NCBI RefSeq assembly: GCF_013911755.1
Contig: NZ_JACESP010000014.1
Location: 1-33,638, forward strand
Reading direction: 5' to 3'
Length of the DNA stretch: 33,638 nt
DNA from: Sphingosinicella sp.
GTDB lineage: Bacteria > Pseudomonadota > Alphaproteobacteria > Sphingomonadales > Sphingomonadaceae
Shown: positions 26,757-33,638 of the stretch, one piece after another
How positions within the stretch are numbered: position 1 is the stretch's first letter
Layout of the letters: every line of letters starts with the position of its first letter
Made by a program: the position numbers and the translations under genes
Notes under the pieces: generated by a model
Databases searched by the model: none
What the model saw: the letters and a program-made list of their open reading frames with translations, nothing else
Told to the model about the DNA's origin: nothing

Positions 26757-27029
26757 ATGAACAAGCAGGAACTTATCGGCTCGGTTGCGGACGCAGCAGG
26801 TCTCTCGCGCGTTGACGCGGGCAAGGCCGTTGAGGCCGTGTTCGAGAGCATCACGAAGGCCCTGAAGAAGGGCGACGAGGTTCGTCTCGTCGGCTTCGGC
26901 ACCTTCGCGACGGCGAAGCGCAAGGCTTCGACGGGCCGCAACCCGCGCACAGGCGAAACGATGAAGATCGCCGCCAGCGTGCAGCCCAAGTTCAAGGCCG
27001 GCAAGGGCCTGAAGGACGCGGTCAACTAA
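26757..27029 (+). CDS. hupB: DNA-binding protein HU
   Basis: A 90-residue histone-like protein that bends and compacts DNA. It has the HU N-terminus MNKQELIGSVADAAGLS, the GFGTFATAKR core (about 47-56) and the DNA-inserting arm GRNPRTGETMKI (about 61-72). The ATG at 26757 gives exactly the usual HU length. A further in-frame start at 26742 is not supported by a ribosome site, whereas GGGGG at 26744-26748 serves 26757. HU rather than IHF follows from the lon-hupB order. It is flanked by strong terminators on both sides, so it is monocistronic. Confidence 0.96.
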   Translation: MNKQELIGSVADAAGLSRVDAGKAVEAVFESITKALKKGDEVRLVGFGTFATAKRKASTGRNPRTGETMKIAASVQPKFKAGKGLKDAVN

Positions 27030-27053
27030 GTCCGCGCCCGCAAGGGTTTTAAA

Positions 27054-27089
27054 CGAAGGGCGTCGCATCTGCGGCGCCCTTCGCATTTT
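27054..27089 (+). terminator. Rho-independent terminator after hupB
   Basis: Arms 27054-27066 and 27071-27083 pair at 12 of 13 positions around a 4-nt loop (ATCT), followed by CATTTT. Very stable hairpin 24 bp after the stop codon. Confidence 0.88.
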
Positions 27090-27167
27090 GGGACATGGTT
27101 GGGTAGAAACGGACTGGACAGGGGCAGGGGAGGACCGTATCTGCTCCGCCGGTCCGGTACATCCGGC

Positions 27168-27242
27168 GGGCGCGTAGCTCAGCGGTAGAGCACTCCCTTC
27201 ACACGGGAGGGGTCACAGGTTCAATCCCTGTCGCGCCCACCA
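27168..27242 (+). tRNA. tRNA-Val(CAC)
   Basis: A 75-nt tRNA with encoded CCA. The acceptor GGGCGCG pairs with CGCGCCC; the anticodon stem CTCCC/GGGAG encloses TTCACAC, giving anticodon CAC at 27200-27202, which reads GUG. It ends 6 bp before the stop of the convergent hemerythrin gene. Confidence 0.96.
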
Positions 27243-27248
27243 TTTCCA

Positions 27249-27707
27249 TCAAGACTCCGCGCCGATTTCCGCCTTTTCGGCGACCTTCCGCTTCGCGAAC
27301 ACTTCGCCCATTTCATGCTCGCACGCGCGCGAAAGCGCGTCCTCGGCGGCGGGGAAGATGTCTTCTTCCTCCTCGTCGATATGGTGTTCATAGCGGTGCT
27401 TCATCTTGCGGAAGGTTGCGTCCCATTCGGGGGTCGCCATGTCGGCCTCCTGAAGCTCTTCAAGAAAATCGTCGATCTCCTTGTGCTCCGCGACGGAATG
27501 GCGACCTTCCTTCTGAAGATCGGGTTTGCCAAGCATGACGGCATAGAGCGATTGCTCTTCGGCATTCGCGTGAGCGCTCACCTCGATACGAAAGGCCTCG
27601 AAGAGCTCGCGCCGCTCCGGGCTGTCGCCTCTCATATCGTCAAGCGCGGCAAGAAGCTTGCGGTGCCTGTCGTGGTCGGCCTTCAAAAGCTTGAAAACGT
27701 CGGTCAT
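27249..27707 (-). CDS. Hemerythrin-like (HHE domain) protein
   Basis: A 152-residue four-helix protein that probably binds a diiron centre; such proteins act in oxygen, nitric oxide or redox stress responses. Likely ligands are His12 (ADHDRH), His46 with Glu50/51 (SAHANAEEQ), His75 (AEHKEID) and His108/109 with Glu113 (YEHHIDEEEE), the HHE pattern. The C-terminal tail is charged (AKRKVAEKAE). The ATG at 27707 has an AAGGAT ribosome site. Upstream lies a textbook GGAAC-N17-CGTT promoter, placing it in the general stress regulon. It is the second gene on the minus strand after tRNA-Val(TAC). The precise function is unknown. Confidence 0.88.
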   Translation of the reverse strand: MTDVFKLLKADHDRHRKLLAALDDMRGDSPERRELFEAFRIEVSAHANAEEQSLYAVMLGKPDLQKEGRHSVAEHKEIDDFLEELQEADMATPEWDATFRKMKHRYEHHIDEEEEDIFPAAEDALSRACEHEMGEVFAKRKVAEKAEIGAES

Positions 27708-27736
27708 GCGGATCCTTCCGTTGCGGTTTTCCCGTC

Positions 27737-27762
27737 AACGGGCGAGGACGTTTCGGGGTTCC
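27737..27762 (-). promoter_or_regulatory. EcfG-type general stress promoter for the hemerythrin gene
   Basis: Read on the minus strand, GGAAC (27762-27758) is followed after exactly 17 bp by CGTT (27740-27737), ending 29 bp before the ATG. This matches the alphaproteobacterial EcfG consensus GGAAC-N16/17-CGTT in every defined base. Confidence 0.7.
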
Positions 27763-27772
27763 GCAGGGAAGG

Positions 27773-27848
27773 TGGTGGGCGGTGACGGGCTCGAACCGCC
27801 GACCCTCTCGGTGTAAACGAGATGCTCTACCAACTGAGCTAACCGCCC
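27773..27848 (-). tRNA. tRNA-Val(TAC)
   Basis: A 76-nt tRNA with encoded CCA on the minus strand. The acceptor GGGCGGT pairs with ACCGCCC; the anticodon stem TCTCG/CGAGA encloses TTTACAC, giving anticodon TAC, which reads GUA and other GUN codons depending on modification. It lies directly upstream of the hemerythrin stress promoter. Confidence 0.95.
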
Positions 27849-27920
27849 TTATTCGCTTGCGCGTGCTTTTGCCCAACGGCTAGGGACGCGGCAAGCCCTA
27901 TATCAGCAAAAGGATATGCC

Positions 27921-28373
27921 GTGACCACCGATACACTTGTGATGACGCTCGAAACGGGCGACGTGAAAATCCGCCTTCGCCCCGATGTGGCGCCGGGCCA
28001 TGTCGAGCGCATCCAGACGCTTGCGGACGAAGGCTTTTACGACGGTGTCGTGTTCCACCGCGTGATCCCCGGATTCATGGCGCAGGGCGGTGATCCAACC
28101 GGCACCGGTATGGGCGGCTCAGACAAGCCCGATCTCAAGGCCGAGTTCAACGACGTGCCGCACGTGCGCGGCGTCTGCTCGATGGCGCGCAGCGCCAATC
28201 CCAACTCGGGAAACAGCCAGTTCTTCATCTGCTTCGATGATGCCCGCTTCCTCGACCGTCAGTATACGGTGTGGGGCGAGGTGATCGAGGGCATGGAGCA
28301 TATCGATGCGCTGCCGAAGGGCGAACCGCCGCGCGAGCCGGGCAAGATCCTGAAGTTCCGCTCCGAAGCGTAA
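27921..28373 (+). CDS. Peptidyl-prolyl cis-trans isomerase, cyclophilin type
   Basis: A 150-residue cytosolic cyclophilin that speeds proline isomerisation in folding proteins; no signal peptide is seen. Signature residues are present: FHRVIPGFMAQGGDPTGTG (about 46-64), MARSANPNSGNSQFFI (about 89-104) and a Trp near 118 in the cyclosporin-binding region. The start is GTG at 27921 with an AAAAGGA ribosome site (27908-27914); the nearby ATG at 27916 is out of frame and stops at once. It is followed by a bidirectional terminator shared with the convergent glsB-like gene. Confidence 0.93.
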   Translation: MTTDTLVMTLETGDVKIRLRPDVAPGHVERIQTLADEGFYDGVVFHRVIPGFMAQGGDPTGTGMGGSDKPDLKAEFNDVPHVRGVCSMARSANPNSGNSQFFICFDDARFLDRQYTVWGEVIEGMEHIDALPKGEPPREPGKILKFRSEA

Positions 28374-28375
28374 AC

Positions 28376-28408
28376 AAAAAAAGGGCGTCCAAACGGGGAC
28401 GCCCTTTT
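28376..28408. terminator. Bidirectional terminator between the cyclophilin and glsB-like genes
   Basis: AAGGGCGTCC (28381-28390) pairs with GGACGCCCTT (28397-28406). A T-run follows on the plus strand, and an A-run of seven precedes the stem after one upstream C, giving a T-run on the minus strand. It therefore suits both convergent genes. Confidence 0.9.
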
Positions 28409-28427
28409 CGATTGCGGCGGCGTGACG

Positions 28428-28688
28428 CTAACGGACGGCGCCGCGGCGGACCAGGTTGACGATCGCCAGCAGCACGACTGCGCCGAGCAGCGACCACAAG
28501 ATGGTCATGAGGTTAAGCGGCGCGTTCAGGATCGAGGCACCGCCGCCGAGCAGGAAGCCGGCGATCAGTGCGCCGACGACACCCACGACGATGTTGAGGA
28601 AAAGACCTTGCTGAGCATCGGTACGCATGATCATGCTGGCTAGCCAGCCGATCACTCCGCCCACGATAAGCACAAGAATGAGATTCAT
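28428..28688 (-). CDS. GlsB/YeaQ/YmgE family stress membrane protein
   Basis: An 86-residue inner-membrane protein with three hydrophobic segments (about 2-18, 30-50, 60-80) and the glycine-rich VVGVVGALIAGFLLGG motif of the family once named transglycosylase-associated. No enzyme activity is established; homologues are induced by stress. The ATG at 28688 has AGGGAG six bases upstream. Immediately upstream is a perfect 15-bp hairpin, and beyond it a near-EcfG promoter, fitting stress control. Convergent with the cyclophilin gene, sharing its terminator. Confidence 0.88.
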   Translation of the reverse strand: MNLILVLIVGGVIGWLASMIMRTDAQQGLFLNIVVGVVGALIAGFLLGGGASILNAPLNLMTILWSLLGAVVLLAIVNLVRRGAVR

Positions 28689-28698
28689 GGCGAACTCC

Positions 28699-28735
28699 CT
28701 CTATTGGCTCAGGCGCTGAACCTGAGCCAATAGAG
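28699..28735. repeat. Perfect 15-bp inverted repeat before the glsB-like gene
   Basis: Arms 28699-28713 and 28721-28735 are perfectly complementary with a 7-bp loop. On the minus strand the hairpin ends where the glsB ribosome site (AGGGAG) begins. It lacks a T-run, so it is not a classical terminator for the upstream fadJ-like gene. It may be an RNA hairpin near the ribosome site or an operator. Confidence 0.8.
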
Positions 28736-28758
28736 CGAAGCAGTCGCCGGATTGTTCC
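28734..28758 (-). promoter_or_regulatory. Candidate EcfG-type promoter for the glsB-like gene
   Basis: On the minus strand GGAAC (28758-28754) is followed after 16 bp by CGCT (28737-28734), one mismatch from CGTT. The -10 element overlaps the outer end of the inverted repeat. Confidence 0.45.
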
Positions 28759-28767
28759 GCGTATGTC

Positions 28768-30834
28768 TTAGTTTAGGTCGCGGAAGGACTTCCCTTCGGC
28801 CGCAAGTTTGCCGAGGAGCGCGGCGGGCTTGAAGGCCGCGCCGTGGACTTTCTCGTACTTTTCGAGGCCTTCGAGCACGGCTTTGAGGCCGACGGTGTCG
28901 CCGTAAAACATCGGGCCGCCGCGGTAGACCGGGAAGCCGTAGCCGTAGATCCACGCGACATCGATGTCGGATGGGCGCTGCGCAATGCCTTCCTCCAGGA
29001 TCTTCGCGCCTTCGTTGATCATCGGATAAAGGCAGCGTTCGAGGATTTCCGCATCCGAAATCTGCCGGCGCGCAATGCCGAGCTCTGCGGACTTGGCGAG
29101 AATGATCTCCTCGGCGACCTTGGAGGGCGTGCGGTTGCGCTTCTCGTCGTAGTCGTAGAAGCCGCTGCCGGTCTTCTGCCCACGCTTGCCCGCCTCGCAG
29201 AGCCGGTCGCGCACGGTTTCACCCTTGGAGGTCGCAGCGTTCCAGCCAATATCGAGCCCGGCGAGGTCGGCCATCTGGAACGGCCCCATCGGGAAACCGA
29301 AGTCGTAAAGCACGCGGTCGACATCCCACGGCATCGCGCCTTCGAGGATGAGCGCCTGCGCCTGATCCTGACGGGCGCGGAGCATACGATTGCCGATGAA
29401 GCCGAAGCAGACACCGGCGACGACCGCCACCTTGCCGATCGTCTTGGCGAGGCTCATCGCGGTGGCGAGCACGTCAGGCGCCGTCTTCGCGCCGCGCACA
29501 ACCTCCAGCAGCTTCATGACGTTCGCGGGCGAGAAGAAGTGGAGGCCGACGACATCCTGCGGCCGCGACGTGGCCGAAGCGATCTCGTTGACGTCGAGGT
29601 AGGAGGTGTTGCTGGCAAGGATCGCGCCCGGCTTCGCGATGCGGTCGAGTTTCGCGAAGATCTCCTTCTTGATGGCCATGTCCTCGAACACCGCCTCGAT
29701 GATGAGGTCGCAGTCTTTCAGCGCTTCGAGGTCGAGCACGGGGGTAAGACGTCCCATGTTGGCCTCGACCGCTTCGGGCTTCAGTGCGCCTTTGGCGGCG
29801 CTTGCGGCGTAGTTCTTGCGCATGATGCCCACGCCGCGATCGAGCGCTTCCGGGCTGGTTTCCACGATCGTCACGGGGATGCCCGCCGACAGGAAATTCA
29901 TGGAAATGCCGCCGCCCATCGTGCCCGCGCCGATGACGCCGACCGACTTTATCGGGCGCGGCGCTGTGCCTTCGGGCAAGTCCTTGATGCGCGCGGCCTG
30001 CCGCTCGGCAAAGAAGATGTGACGCTGCGCGGCGGACTGGGTGCCCGTCATCAGCCCCATGAACAGCTCGCGTTCGCGCTTCATGCCCTCTTCGAAGGGC
30101 AGGGTGACGGCGGCTTCGATGCACTTGATGTTGGCCTCGGGCGCGTCGAAACCACGGAACTTGCGGGCGTTCGCGGCGCGGAATTCGGCGAACAGCGCAG
30201 GATCGGCAGTGACGCTGCGGTCACGGATCTTCTTGAGCGGGCGATTTTCGGCGACCACCTTCTGCGCAAAGGCGATGGCGCCGCCGCGAAGGTCGGCTTC
30301 ATCGACGAGTTCGTCGACAAGACCCGAATCGAGCGCGGCCTTCGCACCGATCGGATTCCCCGACGTGACCATCTTGAGCGCGGCCTCGGCGCCGACGACG
30401 CGCGGCAGGCGCTGCGTGCCACCCGCGCCGGGGAGCAGACCGAGCTTCACTTCAGGAAGGCCAAGCTTCGCGGACGGCACGGCAACGCGGTAGTGTGCGC
30501 CGAGCGCGGTTTCGAGACCGCCGCCGAGCGCGGTACCGTGGATCGCGGCGATCACGGGCTTCGTCGCGCTCTCGATGACGTCGATCATCTGATGCAGGCT
30601 GGTGCCGCGCGGGGGCTTGCCGAACTCGGTGATGTCGGCGCCCGCGATGAACGTGCGGCCCGCGCAGATGAGCACGATCGCCTTCACGTCAGGATCGGCA
30701 ACCGCCGACGTCACGCCTTCAGCGATGCCGTCGCGCACGGGCGCCGAGAGCGCGTTTACGGGTGGCGAATTCACCGTGATTACGGCGATTTCCCCGTCGC
30801 GGGAGAGGTCGACAACGTCGTTGATGGCAGTCAT
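28768..30834 (-). CDS. Bifunctional enoyl-CoA hydratase / 3-hydroxyacyl-CoA dehydrogenase (FadJ/FadB-like)
   Basis: Catalyses the second and third steps of fatty-acid beta-oxidation in the cytosol. In the 688-residue product the N-terminal crotonase domain (1-~195) has GTALGGGLE with Glu108 and [15 protein letters not shown] with Glu128, both acidic catalytic residues. The NAD-binding dehydrogenase domain begins at [11 protein letters not shown] (299-309) and holds [17 protein letters not shown] with its catalytic histidine. A duplicated C-terminal helical domain follows. The order resembles peroxisomal-type multifunctional enzymes. The ATG at 30834 has GGAGAA upstream. It is divergent from the MFS transporter with an 89-bp gap. 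No thiolase gene is adjacent. Confidence 0.92.
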   Translation of the reverse strand: MTAINDVVDLSRDGEIAVITVNSPPVNALSAPVRDGIAEGVTSAVADPDVKAIVLICAGRTFIAGADITEFGKPPRGTSLHQMIDVIESATKPVIAAIHGTALGGGLETALGAHYRVAVPSAKLGLPEVKLGLLPGAGGTQRLPRVVGAEAALKMVTSGNPIGAKAALDSGLVDELVDEADLRGGAIAFAQKVVAENRPLKKIRDRSVTADPALFAEFRAANARKFRGFDAPEANIKCIEAAVTLPFEEGMKRERELFMGLMTGTQSAAQRHIFFAERQAARIKDLPEGTAPRPIKSVGVIGAGTMGGGISMNFLSAGIPVTIVETSPEALDRGVGIMRKNYAASAAKGALKPEAVEANMGRLTPVLDLEALKDCDLIIEAVFEDMAIKKEIFAKLDRIAKPGAILASNTSYLDVNEIASATSRPQDVVGLHFFSPANVMKLLEVVRGAKTAPDVLATAMSLAKTIGKVAVVAGVCFGFIGNRMLRARQDQAQALILEGAMPWDVDRVLYDFGFPMGPFQMADLAGLDIGWNAATSKGETVRDRLCEAGKRGQKTGSGFYDYDEKRNRTPSKVAEEIILAKSAELGIARRQISDAEILERCLYPMINEGAKILEEGIAQRPSDIDVAWIYGYGFPVYRGGPMFYGDTVGLKAVLEGLEKYEKVHGAAFKPAALLGKLAAEGKSFRDLN

Positions 30835-30923
30835 AGCGGCATTTCTCCATCCGATGGCCCGAATCGGCGATCACGCATAGTGACACCTGTGCGGAGAGTC
30901 ACCCGCCTAGAGGAACAGGAAGC

Positions 30924-32141
30924 GTGCAGGGAACTTCGCGAGCAAATGCGTCGAAATCGCCGCTGGGCATGGTCGTTCTTCTGGGCGGCTTGACGGCGTT
31001 CGGTGCGCTTTCGATCGATATGTACCTGCCCGCGCTTCCCGTGATCGCGGCCGATTTCGGGGCGTCCGACGGTGTCATCGAACGCTCGCTGGCGACCTTC
31101 CTTGCGGGACTTGCGCTCGGGCAGCTGTTCTACGGACCGCTTTCGGATCGTATCGGGCGGCGTCCGCCGCTGATCGCGGGCATCGCCATCTATGTGCTTG
31201 CATCCACACTGTGCGCGTTTGCGACGTCGCCCAACATGCTTGCCGCACTTCGCTTCGGTCAGGGGCTGGGGGCCTGCGCCGGGATGGTGATCTCGCGCGC
31301 CATCGTTCGCGACGTTTTCGATCATCAGGAATCGGCGCGGGTGTTCTCGATGATCATGCTCGTGTTCGGGCTGGCGCCGGTGCTGGCGCCGCTGCTCGGC
31401 AGCTACCTTATGGTGGTGACGAATTGGCGGGCGATTTTCATCTTCATGACGCTGTTCGGGCTCGTGATGCTCTACGCCATCGTGTTTCGCCTCGGCGAGA
31501 CGCGCTCCGATGCGACCGAAGCAACAGCGCGGGGCGAGCATCCGATCGCCGCGCTGGCGTTGCTGGCGACCAACCGCAAGCTGCTCGGTTACCTGCTCGC
31601 GAGCGCCTGCAACAGCGCGTGCCTGTTCACCTATATTTCGGCGTCACCGGCGCTCATCATGGGCACCTATGGCATTTCGCCCACCGGCTTCGGCTGGCTT
31701 TTCGGGGTCAATGCGCTTGGCCTGATCGTTGCGAGCCAGGTGAACCGCGCCGCGCTTGCACGCTTCCGTGCCGACAGCATCCTTGCGGTTGCGAGTATCG
31801 TTGCTGCGCTGTTCGGGTTCGCACTCCTGGCGCTCGCGCTACTCAATGTCGGGGGCCTTACGGGGATCATGGTGATGCTGCTGGGCATCCTGTCCAGCTT
31901 CGGGTTCATCATGGGCAATGCAAGCGCAGGTGCGCTCAGTGTCGATCCGGCCCGGTCGGGCTCGGTCAGTGCGCTGATGGGAGCCACCGGTTTCACAGTG
32001 GGCGGCCTCGCGATGACGATCGCCAGCCTGTTCGCGGACGGGACGGCGGTTCCCATGGCTGCGGTCATGTGCCTGTCGCTGGTCATCGCCGCGTTGGCCT
32101 TTTTCGGGCTGACGCGCGGCGATGCCAGCGCGCATGGATGA
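30924..32141 (+). CDS. MFS drug-resistance transporter, Bcr/CflA type
   Basis: A 405-residue inner-membrane exporter with about 12 transmembrane helices, energised by proton antiport. Family features are TAFGALSIDMYLPALP in the first helix, the motif GPLSDRIGRRPPLIAG between helices 2 and 3, and GACAGMVISRAIVRDVF in helix 4. Members expel bicyclomycin, chloramphenicol or sulfonamides, but the real substrate is unknown. The start is GTG at 30924 with an AGAGGA site nine bases upstream; an in-frame ATG at 30969 would cut off 15 residues. Divergent from the beta-oxidation gene, with a small GTGAC/GTCAC inverted repeat between (30880-30902). Confidence 0.9.
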   Translation: MQGTSRANASKSPLGMVVLLGGLTAFGALSIDMYLPALPVIAADFGASDGVIERSLATFLAGLALGQLFYGPLSDRIGRRPPLIAGIAIYVLASTLCAFATSPNMLAALRFGQGLGACAGMVISRAIVRDVFDHQESARVFSMIMLVFGLAPVLAPLLGSYLMVVTNWRAIFIFMTLFGLVMLYAIVFRLGETRSDATEATARGEHPIAALALLATNRKLLGYLLASACNSACLFTYISASPALIMGTYGISPTGFGWLFGVNALGLIVASQVNRAALARFRADSILAVASIVAALFGFALLALALLNVGGLTGIMVMLLGILSSFGFIMGNASAGALSVDPARSGSVSALMGATGFTVGGLAMTIASLFADGTAVPMAAVMCLSLVIAALAFFGLTRGDASAHG

Positions 32142-32209
32142 CCGTTTTCATAGCTGACGCCGTGATGATGTGACGGCACAAGTGGTCTCCTGGACCAGAG
32201 GAGGCGCAC

Positions 32210-32986
32210 ATGGGCAAGCTCGCAGGCAAGACGGCGATCATCACGGGCGCGGCGAGCGGCATCGGCCGCGCCAGCGCGCGGCTTTTCGCGGAGGAAGGTG
32301 CGCGCGTCTTCATCGCCGACCGCAGCGAGGCGGTTCGCGACGTTGCCGCCGAGATCGGGAATGCGGCCGCGGCTTTCACGGGTGATGTTGGCGACAAGAG
32401 CTTCGTCGATGACCTCGTGGCGGCGGCGACGGCGGACGGTCCGCTCGATATCGCGTTTGCGAACGCAGGCATTTCGGGGGGTATGCACCGCCTGCTCGAT
32501 CTTGAAGTGCGTGAGTGGGAAGAGGTGCTCCGCGTTAATCTGATCGGTGTGTTCCTGCTGGTGCAGGCCGCCGCGCGGGAGATGGTGAAGGCGGGGAAGG
32601 GGGCGATCCTCTGCACGGCGTCGGTCGCGGGTATCCGCTCGGGCGCGGGCGGCTCGCCCTACAGCGCCTCGAAGGCCGGCGTCATCAACTTCGTGCAGAC
32701 GAGCGCCTACCAGCTTTCGGGCACGGGCATCCGCATCAACGCGATCTGCCCCGGCGTCATCGAAACCGGAATGACGCAGCCGATGTTCGACATGGCGCGC
32801 GAGCGCGGCACCGAAGGCAAGATCGGCCAGCTCAACCCGCTGAAGCGCGCCGCGCAGCCGATCGAGGTCGCGCGGCTGGCGGCGTTCCTCGTCTCGGACG
32901 ATGCGTCCTACGTGAACGGGCAGGCGGTTGCGGTCGACGGCGGGTTATCCGCCTCGCATCCGGTTGTGCCCGGCAAGATCTGGTAG
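32210..32986 (+). CDS. Short-chain dehydrogenase/reductase (SDR, classical)
   Basis: A 258-residue NAD(P)-dependent oxidoreductase. The cofactor motif TGAASGIG is at 12-19, NAG at 85-87, and the catalytic Ser138, Tyr151 and Lys155 (SPYSASKAG) are all present. Asp37 after the second strand (FIADRSE) favours NAD over NADP. VNGQAVAVDGG at the C-terminus is typical. A strong GAGGAGG site precedes the ATG at 32210. It may be cotranscribed with the MFS transporter 68 bp upstream, and ends 3 bp from the convergent Lrp gene. The substrate is unknown. Confidence 0.9.
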   Translation: MGKLAGKTAIITGAASGIGRASARLFAEEGARVFIADRSEAVRDVAAEIGNAAAAFTGDVGDKSFVDDLVAAATADGPLDIAFANAGISGGMHRLLDLEVREWEEVLRVNLIGVFLLVQAAAREMVKAGKGAILCTASVAGIRSGAGGSPYSASKAGVINFVQTSAYQLSGTGIRINAICPGVIETGMTQPMFDMARERGTEGKIGQLNPLKRAAQPIEVARLAAFLVSDDASYVNGQAVAVDGGLSASHPVVPGKIW

Positions 32987-32989
32987 CGC

Positions 32990-33472
32990 TCAGGCGTCGT
33001 CGACGGGAATGCCTGGCTGGTTCTTCGAGGTGCGGATTGTGAGCGACGTTTTCACGTGCTCGACATTCGGCGCCGAGGTGAGATGCGCGGTGAGGAAGCG
33101 CTGAAACTCCTGAAGGTCGTGCGCGACGATTTTCAGGATAAAATCGATCTCGCCATTCAGCATGTGGCATTCGCGAACCGGCGGGAGCTGGGCGACGTGC
33201 TCCTCGAAGGCGCGTAGGTCGTTTTCTGCCTGACTCTTCAGGCTGACCATCGCGAAGACCATGATGCTGTAGCCGAGGGCCTCGGGATTGAGGTCGGCAT
33301 GATAGCCGCGGATGATGCCGGCGGTTTCGAGCGCGCGGACGCGGCGGAGCGTCGGCGGCGCGGTAAGCCCAGCGCGCGCGGCGAGATCGACGTTGGTGAG
33401 CCGCCCCTCATCCTGAAGGCTTTTCAAAACGATCCGGTCAGTTTCGTCGATAATATGTCGATTCGACGGCAT
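32990..33472 (-). CDS. Lrp/AsnC family transcriptional regulator
   Basis: A 160-residue regulator with an N-terminal helix-turn-helix (about 8-50: DETDRIVLKSLQDEGRLTNV, then RVRALETAGIIRGYHADLN) and a C-terminal ligand-binding RAM domain (about 60-150, ending in the HVKTSLTIRTSK strand). Such proteins respond to amino acids and bend DNA as octamers. I chose the ATG at 33472 (MPSNRHIIDE) because AAAGG lies nine bases upstream; an in-frame TTG at 33502 would add ten residues. An AT-rich segment with a TATTAT -10-like element upstream (33509-33518) is a likely promoter. It is probably divergent from an unseen gene beyond the right edge, as is usual for the family. Confidence 0.9.
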   Translation of the reverse strand: MPSNRHIIDETDRIVLKSLQDEGRLTNVDLAARAGLTAPPTLRRVRALETAGIIRGYHADLNPEALGYSIMVFAMVSLKSQAENDLRAFEEHVAQLPPVRECHMLNGEIDFILKIVAHDLQEFQRFLTAHLTSAPNVEHVKTSLTIRTSKNQPGIPVDDA

Positions 33473-33502
33473 TCGCCGCAACCTTTCAATGATTTGTTGC
33501 AA

Positions 33503-33638
33503 ATGGTTATAATATAGTTGCGAAGAAGCGCAATTCGAACACGCCGTAAAGGCGGATTTAACCGGAAGACTTCAAAATTCCCGCGGAACGGGACACATTA
33601 CGTTCCCGAAAGGACTCCGCGACTCCGCGATGCGCCAC
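33503..33638. other. Upstream region of the Lrp/AsnC gene, truncated by the window edge
   Basis: An AT-rich start (33505-33525) with GGTTATAATATAG is the likely promoter of the Lrp gene and possibly of a divergent gene to the right. No gene is recognisable in the remaining bases. Confidence 0.4.

Noticed and set aside
28843-30993. A 716-codon open frame on the plus strand opposite the beta-oxidation gene
   Set aside because: The opposite strand encodes a full FadJ-like enzyme with intact motifs; this frame is charged, low-complexity shadow sequence.
33509-33522. A second Zur-like box (GGTTATAATATAG) upstream of the Lrp gene
   Set aside because: The symmetry is short and imperfect compared with 13478-13492, and it is better explained as an AT-rich -10 region.

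Overview
The window is GC-rich chromosomal core DNA from an alphaproteobacterium, most likely a sphingomonad (order Sphingomonadales). This rests on the gene orders rpmF-plsX-fabH-ihfA-merR, small SRP RNA-dnaX-ybaB and tig-clpP-clpX-(...)-lon-hupB, on a TonB-dependent receptor, on GGAAC/CGTT stress-type promoters, and on high-GC codon use. I see no CRISPR array, insertion sequence, prophage, integrase or toxin-antitoxin pair.

Layout. 1-1475 (minus): a PabB-PabC fusion for p-aminobenzoate synthesis, cut by the left edge and divergent from a secreted S9 peptidase and a metallo-beta-lactamase-fold hydrolase. 4361-7393: ribosomal protein L32, phospholipid and fatty-acid synthesis genes (plsX, fabH), IHF-alpha and a MerR regulator. 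7400-8299 (minus): nudC. 8402-9415: an unrecognised, probably exported protein in AT-richer DNA. 9466-11574: SRP RNA, dnaX and ybaB. 11571-14368: a TetR regulator divergent from a diiron-type hydrolase, then cutA, merC and zur. A perfect 7-1-7 palindrome lies just before merC and is a candidate Zur operator. 14439-17114: dxs (TTG start) and tlyA, followed by a REP-like inverted repeat and tRNA-Leu(TAG).

17464-27029 is a protein quality-control block: trigger factor with an unusual His-rich and Lys/Ala-rich tail, clpP, clpX, lon and the nucleoid protein HU. A TonB-dependent receptor with its own leader and terminator sits between clpX and lon. 27168-28688 holds two tRNA-Val genes with different anticodons, a hemerythrin-like protein, a cyclophilin and a GlsB/YeaQ-type membrane protein. 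The hemerythrin gene has a textbook EcfG (general stress sigma factor) promoter and the GlsB-type gene a near match. 28768-33472 holds a bifunctional beta-oxidation enzyme, a Bcr/CflA-type exporter, an SDR oxidoreductase and an Lrp/AsnC regulator.

Most of the window is ordinary housekeeping DNA. The points most worth checking are the Zur-merC-zur circuit, the trigger-factor tail, the TonB receptor placed inside the protease block, the two EcfG-type promoters with the perfect 15-bp hairpin before glsB, and the orphan gene at 8402. I found no convincing wholly new system. Promoter and operator calls are made by eye from consensus matches and are inferences.
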